NCBI RefSeq assembly: GCF_003046625.1
Contig: NZ_QAAD01000008.1
Span: 124,001 to 188,000, forward strand
DNA: 64,000 nt
Direction of reading: 5' to 3'
Source of the DNA: Mangrovibacterium marinum
GTDB lineage: Bacteria; Bacteroidota; Bacteroidia; Bacteroidales; Prolixibacteraceae
Every line of letters begins with the position of its first letter. The stretch's first letter is position 1. The notes under the pieces were generated by a model. That model had not been told where the DNA came from, made no database searches, and saw nothing but the letters and a program-made list of their open reading frames with translations. This document shows positions 62,390-64,000 of this stretch, piece after piece. The position numbers and the translations under genes were made by a program.

Positions 62390-63253
62390 ATGAAAACACA
62401 AAATGAACATACAAATCCGGATTGGGAAAAAGTGGAAAAGCTGAACTCCAAGCTGTCCGTTGCCTGGGGCGAGTCCAAGGAGGATATCTGGGCGAAAATG
62501 GAAGCTCAAATGCAGCGTCCGAAACCAAAGGGAAGAGTGATTCCTTTAAATCGCAGTGTCTGGCAGTGGGCTGTAGCTGCGGTTATCCTGGTTTTGCTGG
62601 GCTCTACAGCATTCATGCGATTCTACACCGAGAGGGCAGTGGTGCCCGCTGGAGAACACCGGCTTGTTGAGCTGCCCGATGGCTCGTTCGTGCAGCTGAA
62701 TGCCGGTTCCGAAGTTCGCTATCATCCGTACTGGTGGGCATTTTCGCGCGAAGTACAGTTTGCCGGTGAAGCTTATTTCGAGGTTGAAAAAGGAAGTCGT
62801 TTTCAGGTTGAATCAGAGAACGGGATCACAACTGTTTTGGGCACCAGTTTCAACATTTATGCCCGCGATGCCAATTACCGCGTAACTTGCCTTACCGGAA
62901 AAGTGCAGGTTGAGAATGCCGGTCAAACGTGCAGGGTTTTGCTGTTGCCAAACGAAAAGGCCGAACTGGTCAGTAATGAGCTGAGAAAGCAGTCGGTTGA
63001 AGCTGCGCAGGATATCAGCTGGATCAGTAACCGTTTCACCTTTACAAATCGGCCTTTGCCTGAAGTGTTCGACGAAATTGAACGGCAGTATGACGTTTCG
63101 ATCGAGCTGCCCGCTGACTTGCGCTTCTCGTACAGCGGTAACTTCGATAAAGGTTCCGATGTAAAGCAAGTACTAAGGTATGTTTGCCGCCCGTTTAATC
63201 TTAACTTTAAGGAAGAAAAAAACGGTGTGTTCCGGATTGAAAAAAACAACTAA
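62390..63253 (+). CDS. FecR-family anti-sigma factor
   Basis: 287 residues: cytoplasmic ~50 residues, one membrane helix (about 58-76, WQWAVAAVILVLLGSTAFM), then a periplasmic FecR domain (GEHRLVELPDGSFVQLNAGS, then FAGEAYFEVEKGSRFQVESE) and a C-terminal DUF4974-type domain (LPEVFDEIERQYDVSIELP). It transmits the state of the TonB receptor to the sigma factor upstream. The receptor gene begins six bases downstream. Confidence 0.92.
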   Translation: MKTQNEHTNPDWEKVEKLNSKLSVAWGESKEDIWAKMEAQMQRPKPKGRVIPLNRSVWQWAVAAVILVLLGSTAFMRFYTERAVVPAGEHRLVELPDGSFVQLNAGSEVRYHPYWWAFSREVQFAGEAYFEVEKGSRFQVESENGITTVLGTSFNIYARDANYRVTCLTGKVQVENAGQTCRVLLLPNEKAELVSNELRKQSVEAAQDISWISNRFTFTNRPLPEVFDEIERQYDVSIELPADLRFSYSGNFDKGSDVKQVLRYVCRPFNLNFKEEKNGVFRIEKNN

Positions 63254-63258
63254 CCAGC

Positions 63259-64000
63259 TTGAAAACTTTTGCATTGCTCTGTTGTCTTTTGCTTTCGGGC
63301 TTGCTTGGTCGCAGCCAGCAACTCGAATTGCACTATCGGGAAAAATCCCTGAGTGAAATACTATTGGACCTGCGCGATCGCTACGATTTGCAGTTTTCTT
63401 TCGACAACGAGCAGCTTTCAAACTATAAAATTACCATTGACCATTCGTTCCAGGGCCTTCCGCAAACCTTGGATTTCCTGCTGAAAGACCTTCCGCTGAC
63501 TTATGAAAAAGCAGGAAAGGTATTTTTGATTTATAGTATCCCTCATGTAAAGCCGGTGATCTACTTCCGGATTTCAGGCGTAGTTGAGGATGAATTTTCA
63601 GGGGAAAGTTTGCCGTACGCCCATTTATATTTGAACGAAAGTGGTATGCTGACAGATCGAAATGGCGCATTTTCCTGGCAAACAGTTGCCGATAGTTTGG
63701 TTCGTGTTCAGATTTCCTACCTTGGCTATTTCCCGTTGGATACTTTCGTTGCCGGCGGAACAGTGGCTCGATTTAAGTTGAAACCAGCTCTAATTCGGCT
63801 AAAAGAAATCAAGGTTGAAGGGCTTTCAGTGGTTCGATCGGAGCAAATCGGGCAGCAGGCCGGCGAAATTCGGTTGAATCAGAAAGTGGCCGGCAGTTTG
63901 CCCGGCTATGGCGACAACTCGGTTTTCAACCTGTTGCGGCTGCAACCAGGAATACTGGCTGCCGGCGAGCAGTCGAACGATCTGATGATCCGCGGAAGTT
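63259..64000 (+). CDS. TonB-dependent receptor with STN domain (3' partial)
   Basis: It opens with TTG at 63259 and stays open to the end of the window (247 codons). A signal peptide (about 1-20) is followed by an STN (secretin/TonB short N-terminal) domain (LHYREKSLSEILLDLRDRYD). A carboxypeptidase-regulatory-like repeat (FRISGVVEDEFSGESLPYA) comes next, and then the start of the plug (DNSVFNLLRLQPGILAAG, NDLMIRGS). STN receptors signal through FecR to an ECF sigma, matching its neighbours. The substrate cannot be told; the SusC-like middle section suggests polymer or siderophore import. Confidence 0.85.
   Translation, partial: MKTFALLCCLLLSGLLGRSQQLELHYREKSLSEILLDLRDRYDLQFSFDNEQLSNYKITIDHSFQGLPQTLDFLLKDLPLTYEKAGKVFLIYSIPHVKPVIYFRISGVVEDEFSGESLPYAHLYLNESGMLTDRNGAFSWQTVADSLVRVQISYLGYFPLDTFVAGGTVARFKLKPALIRLKEIKVEGLSVVRSEQIGQQAGEIRLNQKVAGSLPGYGDNSVFNLLRLQPGILAAGEQSNDLMIRGS

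Overview
The window looks like chromosome of a free-living member of the Bacteroidota, probably Marinilabiliales/Prolixibacteraceae-like (inference). The evidence is several upstream regions carrying the Bacteroidota promoter pattern TTG/TTTG-N18-20-TAnnTTTG, weak ribosome-binding sites, an arginine pathway of the N-succinyl type known from Bacteroides, an ECF sigma/FecR/TonB-receptor cassette with an STN domain, and many lipoproteins. I recognise no rRNA, tRNA, CRISPR array or transposase.

Layout. 1-5.8 kb: accessory surface genes, namely an O-antigen-ligase-like protein (5' end outside the window), two secreted or lipoprotein genes of unknown function, a short fragment resembling the ligase N-terminus, a small outer-membrane barrel protein and a broken lipoprotein gene. 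6-16.6 kb: ten co-directional minus-strand genes, argR-GNAT-argG-argC-argD-proC-proB-proA-argF'-argB. 16.6-21.2 kb: divergent carAB behind a leader with its own terminator hairpin. 21.8-25.9 kb: a DUF3825-like gene with a promoter/leader/terminator arrangement, a DUF502 membrane protein and a NatAB-type ABC exporter. 25.9-30.2 kb: cysK behind an apparent cysteine-codon attenuator, an AraC regulator with a flavodoxin-fold reductase, and a GNAT-nitrilase fusion. 30.6-38.2 kb: speA, an M16 peptidase and a GH92 mannosidase. 38.2-39.5 kb: repeat-rich spacer. 39.5-46.1 kb: rsgA, an arsRCB operon, a globin-like protein without the proximal His, and a second ArsR operon (thioredoxin, ArsF-like, ArsG-like, permease). 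46.3-58.5 kb: argE', amt, PII, an outer-membrane protein, argH, gltB and gltD. 58.6-64 kb: META lipoprotein, coiled-coil protein, LpxL-type acyltransferase, DUF1460 protein, and the ECF sigma/FecR/TonB-receptor cassette, cut by the window end.

How it fits together. Nearly the whole route from glutamate to arginine is here: the predicted N-succinylglutamate synthase (GNAT), argB, argC, argD, argF', argE', argG and argH. It is joined by proline synthesis, carbamoyl phosphate synthesis, arginine decarboxylation, ammonium uptake with PII, and GOGAT, so the window is largely a nitrogen and glutamate-family amino acid region. The most interesting signals are regulatory and extragenic: the Cys-codon attenuator before cysK, tandem ARG boxes spaced 21 bp, the carA leader, two ArsR operator types, a repeat family sitting directly behind intrinsic terminators, and a 41-bp tandem array.
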